Assembly: GCA_027858145.1 (NCBI GenBank)
Contig: JAQIDF010000295.1
Location: 1-13,336, forward strand
DNA: 13,336 nt
Reading direction: 5' to 3'
DNA from: Prolixibacteraceae bacterium
Lineage (GTDB): Bacteria > Bacteroidota > Bacteroidia > Bacteroidales > Prolixibacteraceae
The translations under genes were made by a program, and so were the position numbers. The notes under the pieces are model-generated. The model ran no database searches, was not told the origin of the DNA, and worked only from the letters and a program-made list of their open reading frames with translations. Positions 1 through 6,888 of this stretch are shown in pieces (the first letter of the stretch is position 1; the number at the start of each line of letters is the position of its first letter).

Positions 1-1061
1 CCGCGAAGGTTTTTAGCAATGATCTTTCCTTCTTTATCAAGAAGTACAGTATATGGAATACCGGTAACACCGTAAAGATCGGCTACAGCACCCTGGTTTT
101 CCTTATCGGCCAGGTCCCATCCGTGTACCCAGTTCATTTCTTTTTCTTCAATTGTATTTACCCAGGCGTCACGATTGCGGTCGAGTGAAACACCTACGAT
201 CTCGAAGCCCTTGTCGTTGTATTTTTTGTATTGGTCAATAACGTTTGGCAATTCAATCATGCAAGGTTGGCACCACGATGCCCAAAAATCGACAAGTACA
301 TAGTTCCCTTGGTAGTCAGAAAGTGAAAACTCTTCATCTTCAGGAGTAGTCAGCGTGAAATCTGGTGCGACTGATCCGGTTCCTGATGCATTTAGTTTTT
401 CAGTACGATCCTGAATAGCTTGTACAAAATCGCTTTCCTTAATGGGTTCGAACATTGTAAGCATTGAATCGAGCTCTTCAGCATCAGCTTCCTGGAAGAA
501 ATTCATTAAGTAAACGTATGCAGCAACAGGTGTTTCGCGGTGTTCTTTAATGAAGTTCTTTGCGTACAATTGTAAGTTTTCCAGCATTGTGCTGTGTTCA
601 AACTGAATGTTCTGCATTTCTTCTTCGTTACCTGTGGTTTGGGCTTGTCTGAATCGTTGTTGTAATCCTTGTTCCGATTTCGAAAAGTCGATAACCTCGT
701 CCATGTATATTTGGAAAATATCATTCGCTTCAGAACCTGTCACGGTATTCCCCATCATGCTATCGGGATAAATCTGGGTGTTAATTTCCCCCGGTTCTAT
801 AAATATCTGGCCAGCATAGTTTTGTTGTCCTTCTATGCTGAGAAGAACCAATTCAGGCATGTTTAGTTCTCCGGTGAAAGAGAATTTCCCTTCTTTAATT
901 TCGGCTGTATCAATTGGAGAAGGGTTTCCCTGATCAAAACCGAATAATACAATTTTTTCTCCTGATGGTGGTATTATTTCACCGTTTAATGTGAACTGAT
1001 TGTTATCGGAACATCCCCAAACAATGGTGATTATGGCGATAATTAATAAGATTTTTTTCAT
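1..1061 (-). CDS. TlpA-like thioredoxin lipoprotein with DUF4369-type N-terminus (3' end cut by window edge)
   Basis: This open frame starts at ATG 1061 and runs off the left edge with no stop (353 complete codons). The N-terminus is a lipoprotein signal: a hydrophobic stretch at residues 4-15 and a cysteine at 17 followed by SDNN, so the protein should be anchored in the envelope. Residues about 20-110 resemble the beta-rich DUF4369 domain, 115-225 look helical, and about 230 onward is a thioredoxin/AhpC-TSA domain. That domain carries the redox motif WCQPC (C264, C267) in FWASWCQPC and the cis-proline loop GIPYT near 334-338. Such proteins reduce or exchange disulfides outside the cytoplasm; the substrate cannot be read from the sequence. 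Probably only the last 10-20 residues are missing. It lies 25 nt downstream of meaB and is probably cotranscribed with it, although a functional link is not obvious. Confidence 0.9.
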   Translation of the reverse strand, partial: MKKILLIIAIITIVWGCSDNNQFTLNGEIIPPSGEKIVLFGFDQGNPSPIDTAEIKEGKFSFTGELNMPELVLLSIEGQQNYAGQIFIEPGEINTQIYPDSMMGNTVTGSEANDIFQIYMDEVIDFSKSEQGLQQRFRQAQTTGNEEEMQNIQFEHSTMLENLQLYAKNFIKEHRETPVAAYVYLMNFFQEADAEELDSMLTMFEPIKESDFVQAIQDRTEKLNASGTGSVAPDFTLTTPEDEEFSLSDYQGNYVLVDFWASWCQPCMIELPNVIDQYKKYNDKGFEIVGVSLDRNRDAWVNTIEEKEMNWVHGWDLADKENQGAVADLYGVTGIPYTVLLDKEGKIIAKNLR

Positions 1062-1086
1062 TACGTGTAATTTAAATGTGTATTTG

Positions 1087-2205
1087 TTATTGATTGATTT
1101 TTTTATAATAAATATCTAATAGTTCCTTAGCTGCAATAAACGAGCTCACCTTGTTATTTAAAACATCGTTTTCAAAATCCCCAAGCCGGGCTTTTATTTC
1201 TTCATGATTGTAGAACGAATTTTTAAGTTTTTCGTTAATGGTTTCGTACATCCAATATTTGGATTGTTGATTGCGGCGGCTGTCAAAATAATTATTTTTT
1301 TGGACAAATGACACATATTCGGTAATCATTTTCCATGTTTCTTTAATTCCATTATCATGTAATGCAGAGCATGTCAGTACTTTAGGTGTCCAGCCCGAAG
1401 GTGATGGCGGGAAAAGGTGCAACGCGTTCCGGAATTGCGAACGGGCCAATTCGGCTTTTTCAATATTATTACCATCTGCTTTGTTAATAACAATACCATC
1501 CGACATTTCCATAATGCCACGCTTGATTCCCTGTAGCTCGTCACCGGCACCGGCAATTTGAATAAGTAAGAAAAAATCGACCATCGACTGTACCGCGGTT
1601 TCACTTTGTCCTACGCCCACGGTTTCAATAAAAATAGTGTCATAACCTGCGGCTTCACATAGAACAACTGTTTCACGGGTTTTACGTGCCACGCCACCAA
1701 GTGAGCCAGCCGAGGGCGAAGGGCGGATGTATGCATTTTCGTCACCCGAAAGATTTTCCATTCGGGTTTTGTCGCCCAAAATACTGCCTTTTGAACGTTC
1801 ACTACTGGGGTCGATGGCCAGTACGGCAAGTTTTCCGTTTTGTTCGGTAATGTGCTTGCCCAGTGCTTCAATAAAAGTGCTTTTGCCAGCACCCGGCACA
1901 CCGGTTATTCCTATGCGGATTGATTTTCCGGCATGGGGGAGGCAGCGGACAATTATTTCCTGGGCGAGTTCGCGGTGAGCTGGCTTTACACTTTCAACCA
2001 GCGTTACGGCCCGGCTAAGTATCATGCGGTTTCCTGAAAGAATGCCATTGACATATTCATCTACCGAAATGTTTTTTCGTTTTTTCAGGTTCGTTTTGTT
2101 AACTCCCTTAGGGTTTACCATAGGGGGCTGTTCGATGCCGGCATTTACCTTAAGCCCTTTGTAATCCTCGTGGTTCTCGATGTGTTTTTCTGTTTTATTT
2201 GTCAT
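1087..2205 (-). CDS. meaB: Methylmalonyl-CoA mutase-associated GTPase MeaB
   Basis: This is a 372-aa G3E-family P-loop GTPase of the MeaB/ArgK type. Members of the family guard and reload the B12 cofactor of methylmalonyl-CoA mutase in the cytoplasm. The Walker A motif GVPGAGKST is at residues 102-110. The family segment DPSSERSKGSILGDKTRM spans 132-149, the switch-like VGVGQSE is at 196-202, and the guanine-specificity motif NKAD is at 241-244. An N-terminal extension of about 45 residues (EDYKGLKVNAGIEQPP) precedes the helical part, as I recall for Bacteroidota members; the C-terminal 70 residues form the dimerisation region. The mutase genes are not in the window. The start at 2205 gives the expected N-terminus. 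A strong hairpin with a T-tract lies only 10 nt upstream of this start, so meaB expression may depend on readthrough or on attenuation. Confidence 0.95.
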   Translation of the reverse strand: MTNKTEKHIENHEDYKGLKVNAGIEQPPMVNPKGVNKTNLKKRKNISVDEYVNGILSGNRMILSRAVTLVESVKPAHRELAQEIIVRCLPHAGKSIRIGITGVPGAGKSTFIEALGKHITEQNGKLAVLAIDPSSERSKGSILGDKTRMENLSGDENAYIRPSPSAGSLGGVARKTRETVVLCEAAGYDTIFIETVGVGQSETAVQSMVDFFLLIQIAGAGDELQGIKRGIMEMSDGIVINKADGNNIEKAELARSQFRNALHLFPPSPSGWTPKVLTCSALHDNGIKETWKMITEYVSFVQKNNYFDSRRNQQSKYWMYETINEKLKNSFYNHEEIKARLGDFENDVLNNKVSSFIAAKELLDIYYKKINQ

Positions 2206-2214
2206 TTTTCACAG

Positions 2215-2251
2215 AAAAAAGGAACTGTTTTGATGATGGGAAACAGTTCCT
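2215..2251 (-). terminator. Intrinsic terminator after the DUF1573 gene, or attenuator in front of meaB
   Basis: A perfect 10-bp inverted repeat pairs 2221-2230 (ggaactgttt) with 2241-2250 (aaacagttcc) around a 10-nt loop. One more A-T pair is possible (2220 with 2251). Read on the minus strand, the stem is followed at once by six T residues (2220-2215), the classic intrinsic terminator form. It sits 25 nt past the stop of the DUF1573 gene and 10 nt before the meaB start codon. It could therefore end the DUF1573 transcript or act as an attenuator in the meaB leader. Confidence 0.8.
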
Positions 2252-2275
2252 ATTTGTTTATTTCTAAGTGTATTT

Positions 2276-3343
2276 TTAATTAGCTGACACAGTTCCCATT
2301 ACCCTCAATATAGTTGTTGAGTTGTTCGGGTCGTTGGTAATTATCGATATTGATTTGTTCTGACGGTTTCGTTTACCACGTGAGTTGAAAGTAACCGCGA
2401 TCTCAGTAGTTTCACCGGGTTTTACAATATTGGCATGTTTTACGGCTGTACAACCGCAAGATGACCGAACGTTGCGAATCAGCAAATCCGATTTTCCTTT
2501 GTTGGAGAGTTCAAAACTATGGCTAACTTTTTCGCCCTGTTTGATGGTGCCAAAGTTGAATACTTTGTTGTCAAACTCAATAACAGGTGCTTTAGCCATC
2601 TCTTCATCCGACAAGTTTCTGAAGTCTTCTTTTATGGTAACCGATGCACCCACAGAGTAGCGGTTGTTTTTCTCGTCGTTTATGGTTAAGTAAACACGAT
2701 CAGAGGAATAACCATATCGCTCTTCAATACTTGCATCGTAGGTGATGATCATTTTGCCTTCTTTGCCGGGCTCAAGTGTTTGAGGTTCAAATTTTACGTC
2801 AATATGATCAGGTGAACGGTAAACGTCCAATTCAACAGGTTCTTCTGTGTTGTTTACAAATGGGAGTTCACGGGTTTCTTTCTCACTGCTGTACATACTG
2901 CCAAACGATACATAGTTTGTTTTCCAACGTATCGGCCCCATTTCACGGGGAAATTTTTCTTCAAGCGTTTTTTCTCTTGGTTTTACCGTTCCCTTTATTT
3001 TGAGAACCGTAACACTGGGTTGGGTGTTGGCATAAACATTTACCGATTTCGAGAATGGACCCGGTCGGTTCTTTGAGTTATATGCAACTTCAATGTTTCC
3101 CGTTTTTCCAGGTAGAACAGGTTCTTTTGTCCATTTTGGGGTAGTGCATCCACAACTTGCACGAACGTTGTTAACTATCAGAGGTTGATCCCCTGTGTTT
3201 GTGAACGCAAAATTGGTTTTGGCTAATCCGTCTTCTTCCTGAATGTTACCATAATCGTGTGTTGTCTCTTTAAAATCGATTTTGGGTTGAGCCAAAAGTG
3301 TTGTAACTGTAAATAACAGTACTAATGAAAGTATATATTTCAT
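2276..3343 (-). CDS. Exported protein with two DUF1573 domains
   Basis: This is a 355-aa protein with an N-terminal signal peptide (hydrophobic residues 4-18, probable cleavage after LLAQ). Two copies of the DUF1573 immunoglobulin-like beta domain are visible, at about 20-118 and 252-353. Each carries the family hallmark of a Ser-Cys-Gly-Cys-Thr turn: RASCGCTTPKW (CGC at 64-66) and RSSCGCTAVKH (CGC at 296-298). Each domain also has a YGNI/FGTI-type strand and a PGxTxxIxVxFNS strand. The segment between them (about 135-240) looks like a further beta domain (PFVNNTEEPVELDVYR, then TYDASIEERYGYSSDRVYL) without the cysteines. The family is abundant in Bacteroidota and lacks an established molecular function; a periplasmic or surface location is inferred. 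The gene has 171 nt of AT-rich DNA upstream with a possible promoter, and a strong terminator downstream. Confidence 0.9.
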   Translation of the reverse strand: MKYILSLVLLFTVTTLLAQPKIDFKETTHDYGNIQEEDGLAKTNFAFTNTGDQPLIVNNVRASCGCTTPKWTKEPVLPGKTGNIEVAYNSKNRPGPFSKSVNVYANTQPSVTVLKIKGTVKPREKTLEEKFPREMGPIRWKTNYVSFGSMYSSEKETRELPFVNNTEEPVELDVYRSPDHIDVKFEPQTLEPGKEGKMIITYDASIEERYGYSSDRVYLTINDEKNNRYSVGASVTIKEDFRNLSDEEMAKAPVIEFDNKVFNFGTIKQGEKVSHSFELSNKGKSDLLIRNVRSSCGCTAVKHANIVKPGETTEIAVTFNSRGKRNRQNKSISIITNDPNNSTTILRVMGTVSAN

Positions 3344-3377
3344 AAGATAATATTTTGGTTATTAATATTTGAAAACA

Positions 3378-3385
3378 CAAAACTA
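3378..3385 (-). promoter_or_regulatory. Possible Bacteroidota -7 element for the DUF1573 gene
   Basis: On the minus strand this octamer reads TAGTTTTG, a full match to the TAnnTTTG -7 consensus of Bacteroidota housekeeping promoters. It lies 35 nt upstream of the DUF1573 start codon. I could not find a matching TTTG -33 box at the normal 19-21 nt spacing, so the call is tentative. The surrounding gap (3344-3514) is very AT-rich and holds nothing else I recognise apart from the weak hairpin at its right end. Confidence 0.35.
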
Positions 3386-3491
3386 ATAATTTGTAAATTA
3401 ATATTATAATCAGAAAAAAGTTTTATCAATATAAATGCCGAATATAACTCTTGCAGCTTTATTTTGTTCTTTACATCGGGTTTGTTCACTG

Positions 3492-3526
3492 TTAAAAAAG
3501 CTTAACGGGAGTGATTAAGGAAGCTT
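3492..3526 (-). terminator. Weak terminator-like hairpin overlapping the stop of the 102-aa gene
   Basis: AAGCTT at 3521-3526 can pair with AAGCTT at 3498-3503 across a 17-nt loop that contains the TAA stop of the 102-aa gene. On the minus strand the second arm runs into six T residues (3499-3494). The stem is only 6 bp, so this is a weak candidate for ending the rsmI-containing transcript before the DUF1573 gene. Confidence 0.33.
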
Positions 3527-3823
3527 GACCCATATACCTGCAAGTCCGACATAAGTGAGCTTTTCGCCATTAGCATTTGCTTCAACCATGGCTAATACGT
3601 GGTGATTGGTGTACTGGTATGTTGCTAATACCTGAAGCTGTGTGGCTGTAGTGAGGCCTTTGTCAACTAACTTTTCAACCGGATTGTCGCCTTTTGCGTT
3701 TTCACGTTTTTTTGATGAGTTGTTTTTCAACCAGCTTTCAAAGTTTGCTTCACTTGGTTTGAAAAAGGCAAGTAAACCTGCTGCTATCAGTACAATAGCA
3801 ATAAAGCGGATTAGTTTCTTCAT
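3515..3823 (-). CDS. Small exported or membrane-anchored hypothetical protein
   Basis: This is a 102-aa protein that I do not recognise with certainty. Residues 5-20 form a hydrophobic segment after two lysines (MKKLIRFIAIVLIAAGLLAF), which could be a signal peptide or a single membrane anchor. A lysine-rich polar stretch follows at about 31-45. The C-terminal half looks folded, with TTATQLQVLATYQYTNHHV and the ending GLAGIWVKLP. The layout, with an anchor, a Lys/Asn-rich region and a short hydrophobic C-terminus after YVGLAG, recalls DUF4359-type proteins, but I would not assign it without a profile search. It begins 13 nt after the stop of the YjjG-type gene, so it is probably the last member of that operon. 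The close spacing and a sensible N-terminal signal argue that it is a real gene. Confidence 0.75.
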   Translation of the reverse strand: MKKLIRFIAIVLIAAGLLAFFKPSEANFESWLKNNSSKKRENAKGDNPVEKLVDKGLTTATQLQVLATYQYTNHHVLAMVEANANGEKLTYVGLAGIWVKLP

Positions 3824-3836
3824 TTTTATTTTTAGT

Positions 3837-4544
3837 TTAAAATATTTCTAATAATTCTGATAGTTTATATATGGTGTGGGTTGGTGCGCCATGTTTCCCG
3901 TATTCAACAGGATTGTCGTTGATACGAAAATAAACCTGGTCGATGCCAAAATTCTTGGCACCAATAATGTCGCTTTCCCATGAGTCGCCAATCATTATGC
4001 TCTCTGTTTTCCGTGCATTACTACTTTTTATGGCATGCTCGAAAATTTCGCGTGATGGTTTGGGTGATTTTATTTCTTCAGAAATGTAAACGTTATTTAC
4101 ATAATCGGCCAGTTTGGTTTTTGTGAGCTTTTTATGTTGTACTTCCTTAAAACCATTGGTGATAATGTGAAGGTAGTAGCCTTTTTTCTTCAAAGCACCC
4201 AAAACCTCAAGCGTGTCAGGGAACAATTCAGTTTGGAGGGTCATCATTTCCAGGTAGGTGTCATCAATTTCAGTAAAACTTGTTTTTGGGGTAATGTTAA
4301 ATTCAGCCAGCGCATTCTGGTGTCGTTTGCTCCGAAGATAGTCTTTGGTGATTTTTTTCTCGCGATATTCAGCCCAAAGTGCATCATTCACTCTAATGTA
4401 AGTCTTAAAGTAATTATTGAAAGATGAAAGTTTAGGTAATAGACCGAGCTTATTGAAAGCACTTTTCATGGCCAGAAGCGAATTGGCATCAAAATCGTAT
4501 AATGTGTTATCGAGGTCGAAAAAAAGATGTCGGTATTTAGGCAT
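3837..4544 (-). CDS. yjjG: YjjG-type HAD-superfamily 5'-nucleotidase
   Basis: This is a 235-aa haloacid dehalogenase-fold hydrolase. YjjG enzymes dephosphorylate nucleoside 5'-monophosphates, including non-canonical pyrimidine nucleotides, and so act as house-cleaning phosphatases in the cytoplasm. All four HAD motifs are present: motif I DLDNTLYD with nucleophile D10 and acid D12, motif II TN at 129-130 (IITNGF), motif III K162 in SPKPS, and motif IV GDSWESD with D187 and D192. The helical cap lies between motifs I and II (about 20-100). The frame is open up to 4640, but I chose ATG 4544. It puts motif I at the usual distance from the N-terminus, and the longer version would add 32 unrelated residues and overlap rsmI. 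The gene lies 70 nt after rsmI and 13 nt before the 102-aa gene. Confidence 0.87.
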   Translation of the reverse strand: MPKYRHLFFDLDNTLYDFDANSLLAMKSAFNKLGLLPKLSSFNNYFKTYIRVNDALWAEYREKKITKDYLRSKRHQNALAEFNITPKTSFTEIDDTYLEMMTLQTELFPDTLEVLGALKKKGYYLHIITNGFKEVQHKKLTKTKLADYVNNVYISEEIKSPKPSREIFEHAIKSSNARKTESIMIGDSWESDIIGAKNFGIDQVYFRINDNPVEYGKHGAPTHTIYKLSELLEIF

Positions 4545-4614
4545 ATCAAAAAATGTTTGTTGCAAAATAAAGCAATTTTCAGAAACGATGTAATGATGAG
4601 AGCCAATAAATAGG

Positions 4615-5292
4615 TTATTTCTCCTGATGTCCTTCAACAATGATAACGATTTCGCCTTTTACGGTTTTTTGTTTAAAGTGTTCAAGAACTTCTGAAGCTG
4701 TTCCGCGTGCATTTTCTTCATGTAATTTTGAAATTTCGCGGCTTACACTAACTTTTCGTTCAGGGTTGAAAAACTCACATATTTGCCCGAGTGTTTTTAA
4801 CAGCCTGTAGGGCGATTCGTAAAACACGATGGTGCGTTTTTCGGTGGCAAGTTCTTTTAGTCTTTTTTGCCTTCCCTTTTTCTGTGGCAGGAAGCCTTCG
4901 AAACAGAATTTATCGCATGGTAAGCCAGAATTTACCAGTGCCGGGATAAAAGCTGTTGCCCCGGGCAGTGTTTCTACTTCAATTCCATTTTCAACGCAGG
5001 TACGGGTCAACAGAAAGCCGGGATCGGATATGCCGGGGGTGCCTGCATCTGAAATCAGTGCAATGTTTTCGCCAGCTTCAATACGTTCGGCAATGTGCTC
5101 TGAATTTTTATGCTCGTTAAATTTATGGTGTGATTGCAGTTTGTTTTCAATTTCAAAATGATGCAATAGTTTTGACGAAGTGCGTGTGTCTTCTGCCAAA
5201 ATGGCATCAACTTCCTTCAGGACACGGATTGCCCTGAGGGTCATGTCTTCGAGGTTTCCTATTGGAGTAGGTACAATGTAAAGTTTTCCCAT
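4615..5292 (-). CDS. rsmI: 16S rRNA (cytidine(1402)-2'-O)-methyltransferase RsmI
   Basis: RsmI uses S-adenosylmethionine to methylate the 2'-hydroxyl of C1402 in the decoding centre of 16S rRNA. The 225-aa protein has the tetrapyrrole-methylase-like fold. The N-terminal strand LYIVPTPIGNLEDMTLRA, the AEDTRTSSKLL segment (about 34-44), the SAM-loop motif ISDAGTPGISDPG (about 80-92), the PGATAFIPALVNSGLP segment and the YESPYRL motif (about 154-160) are all family signatures. It stops soon after GEIVIIVEGHQEK, so it lacks the C-terminal extension found in the longer E. coli protein, as I recall for Bacteroidota. It starts 10 nt after the 283-aa hypothetical gene, so the two are almost certainly cotranscribed. 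Confidence 0.96.
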   Translation of the reverse strand: MGKLYIVPTPIGNLEDMTLRAIRVLKEVDAILAEDTRTSSKLLHHFEIENKLQSHHKFNEHKNSEHIAERIEAGENIALISDAGTPGISDPGFLLTRTCVENGIEVETLPGATAFIPALVNSGLPCDKFCFEGFLPQKKGRQKRLKELATEKRTIVFYESPYRLLKTLGQICEFFNPERKVSVSREISKLHEENARGTASEVLEHFKQKTVKGEIVIIVEGHQEK

Positions 5293-5302
5293 GTGTGCGT
5301 TG

Positions 5303-6154
5303 TTAATTGTTGAAACGGCGTTTAACGAGTTCCATAAATTTTAAGCTGGTTTCGGTTTTTTGCCATTCGTAATTTTTTTCGAGGTATTCAACAGCTTCAA
5401 CCAAGTCGCTGGCGTTGTCAATTGCTTCAACCGTATTATTAAATTTTCCCGAATCATTATTGAATAGTTCACGGGTAAACATGAAGCGGTCGTTTAGTCC
5501 AATGGCTTTTTTTACGCTGGTAACAGGTTTGCCCATTACTTTGTATTTATTGTCGGTGAGTGAGGTGAATTTCTCATTCAGCGATTTTTCCTGGATGAAT
5601 TGATCTCCCAGTACTTTTTTGTAGGCTTTGTTATTGTCTTTTGTCGTTGTGGTTTTTTCTTCCATCAGGACTTTTTCTTGTGTAACCTTACTTTCTTTGT
5701 TAGCGGTTGTTTCTTCTGGTTGAGCGGGTGTGTTATTCAGGTGTTCTTCTTCTGTTTTGACCTCCATATCCGGCATCTCAGGCACAGGAGTGTTCAACTC
5801 TTCACTTTTATCAGGTTGTTCTGGCTGAGTTTCCGCTTCATTAACAGGTTTTTCTTCCTCAGTGGTTGCTGCTAATGCGTCACTGTTTTGTTGTTCTGCT
5901 TGTTTCTCTACAAGCGACTGAATGATTTCTTCATCCGATTTCTTGTCAGGGCTTAAACGATCTTTATTCGGTAAGGGATCATTATTGTTATCTTTGTGTA
6001 GAAAGCTAACCACTTCTGAAAGTGTTTCAACTTTTGATGTTGTAACATCAATCAGAATGTCCTGTGATCCATTTGTATTTTCCAGTGCATCAACGAGTAA
6101 GTTTAGTTCGTTGATTTCTCTTTTTATGAGCTGTATGATAATTTTATTATCCAT
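5303..6154 (-). CDS. Conserved hypothetical protein: helical N-terminus, long acidic linker, helical C-terminal domain
   Basis: This is a 283-aa protein with no function I can assign. Residues 1-53 look helical (IIIQLIKREINELNLLVDAL). Residues about 54-178 are a low-complexity, probably disordered stretch rich in Glu, Gln, Pro, Thr and Asn with several EE and PxQPE-like clusters. Residues about 179-283 form a compact helical domain with KAIGLNDRFMFTRELFNND and a C-terminal VEYLEKNYEW...LVKRRF pattern, which I recall from uncharacterised Bacteroidota proteins. There is no signal peptide or membrane segment, so it is probably cytoplasmic. It heads the operon with rsmI, 10 nt upstream of it, and has a good promoter candidate in front. 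The antisense strand of the linker gives long Phe/Cys-rich open frames that are artefacts of its biased composition. A role in ribosome or RNA work would be guilt by association only. Confidence 0.85.
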   Translation of the reverse strand: MDNKIIIQLIKREINELNLLVDALENTNGSQDILIDVTTSKVETLSEVVSFLHKDNNNDPLPNKDRLSPDKKSDEEIIQSLVEKQAEQQNSDALAATTEEEKPVNEAETQPEQPDKSEELNTPVPEMPDMEVKTEEEHLNNTPAQPEETTANKESKVTQEKVLMEEKTTTTKDNNKAYKKVLGDQFIQEKSLNEKFTSLTDNKYKVMGKPVTSVKKAIGLNDRFMFTRELFNNDSGKFNNTVEAIDNASDLVEAVEYLEKNYEWQKTETSLKFMELVKRRFNN

Positions 6155-6199
6155 AGTTGTATTGAAATCAAGTAATGAAGGTGTTTATAATTCAATTCT

Positions 6200-6207
6200 C
6201 AAATGTA
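6200..6207 (-). promoter_or_regulatory. Probable -7 element for the 283-aa protein/rsmI operon
   Basis: The minus strand reads TACATTTG here, a full match to the Bacteroidota TAnnTTTG consensus, 46 nt upstream of the ATG at 6154. The -33 region is T-rich on the minus strand (complement of the A run at 6224-6231) but has no exact TTTG at ideal spacing. This sits in a 151-nt divergent gap, where an operon start is expected. Confidence 0.45.
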
Positions 6208-6274
6208 GTATCTTCATTTTTTGAAAAAAAATAAATTCCTTTAAAATTATAACGATAAAACAAGAGATTGATTG

Positions 6275-6288
6275 TAATTTTACCTTTT
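6275..6288 (+). promoter_or_regulatory. Weak promoter candidate for tdk
   Basis: Two overlapping near-matches to TAnnTTTG occur here: TAATTTTA at 6275-6282 and TACCTTTT at 6281-6288, each differing at the last base. They lie 17-25 nt before the tdk start codon. No convincing -33 box is visible. A promoter is expected in this divergent gap, but its exact place is uncertain. Confidence 0.22.
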
Positions 6289-6305
6289 CGAATAAAAAAA
6301 GAAGA

Positions 6306-6887
6306 ATGTTTCTTGAGAAAGATATAAGCGGAAGGCCCCAAAGAGGTTGGATAGAAGTAATATGTGGTTCGATGTTTTCGGGAAAAACCGAAGAATTGAT
6401 AAGGAGGTTGAACCGTGCACGGATAGCGAAGCAACAGGTTGAGATTTTTAAACCAGTTGTTGATGTGCGGTATTCAGAAGAAGACGTGGTGTCGCATGAC
6501 GAAACATCCATCCGCTCAACGCCTGTCGATACAGCTTCGAATATTATATTGCTGGCAGGAGATGTGGATGTAGTTGGAATAGACGAAGCGCAATTTTTTG
6601 ATGAAGGTCTGATTGAGGTTTGCAATAAACTGGCCAACATGGGCATAAGGGTTATTGTTGCCGGCCTTGATATGGATTTTAAGGGGGAGCCTTTTGGTCC
6701 GATCCCTCGTATTGCGGCTGTAGCAGAGTATGTTACAAAGGTTCATGCCATTTGTATGCGTTGTGGCAGCCTTGCTAATTTTTCGCATCGTTTGTCAACT
6801 GACGAAAAATTGGTAGTTTTAGGGGAGAAAAAAGAATACGAACCGCTTTGTAGAGAATGTTTTCAGAAAGCGTTAAATAATAAATAA
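6306..6887 (+). CDS. tdk: Thymidine kinase (type II, zinc-containing)
   Basis: Thymidine kinase phosphorylates thymidine to dTMP with ATP in the cytoplasmic pyrimidine salvage pathway. The 193-aa length is usual for the bacterial type II family. The P-loop GSMFSGKT is at residues 21-28, and the Walker B/catalytic segment DEAQFF is at 93-98 with E94 as the expected base. The family segment GLDMDFKGEPFGP covers 120-131. The lasso-region zinc site is complete, with CMRC (C150, C153) and CREC (C182, C185). An N-terminal extension of about 14 residues precedes the first strand. The stop codon is one nucleotide before the murF-alr start, so the two genes are translationally close and surely share a transcript. 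The gene diverges from the rsmI operon. A 153-aa open frame on the opposite strand is a shadow. Confidence 0.97.
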   Translation: MFLEKDISGRPQRGWIEVICGSMFSGKTEELIRRLNRARIAKQQVEIFKPVVDVRYSEEDVVSHDETSIRSTPVDTASNIILLAGDVDVVGIDEAQFFDEGLIEVCNKLANMGIRVIVAGLDMDFKGEPFGPIPRIAAVAEYVTKVHAICMRCGSLANFSHRLSTDEKLVVLGEKKEYEPLCRECFQKALNNK

Positions 6888-6888
6888 G

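Noticed and set aside
4545..4640. Longer start for the YjjG-type nucleotidase at 4640
   Set aside because: It would add 32 residues unlike the family before motif I and overlap the rsmI stop. ATG 4544 gives the normal HAD N-terminus.
5600..5875. Phe/Cys-rich open frame on the plus strand
   Set aside because: It is the antisense of the Glu/Gln/Thr-rich linker of the 283-aa protein; GAA and GAG codons read backwards give TTC and CTC, which explains the phenylalanine richness.
6185..6646. 153-aa open frame on the minus strand overlapping the start of tdk
   Set aside because: It lies antisense to the conserved tdk coding sequence including its P-loop, has no domain I recognise, and its Ser/Thr-rich composition is what antisense reading of tdk would give.
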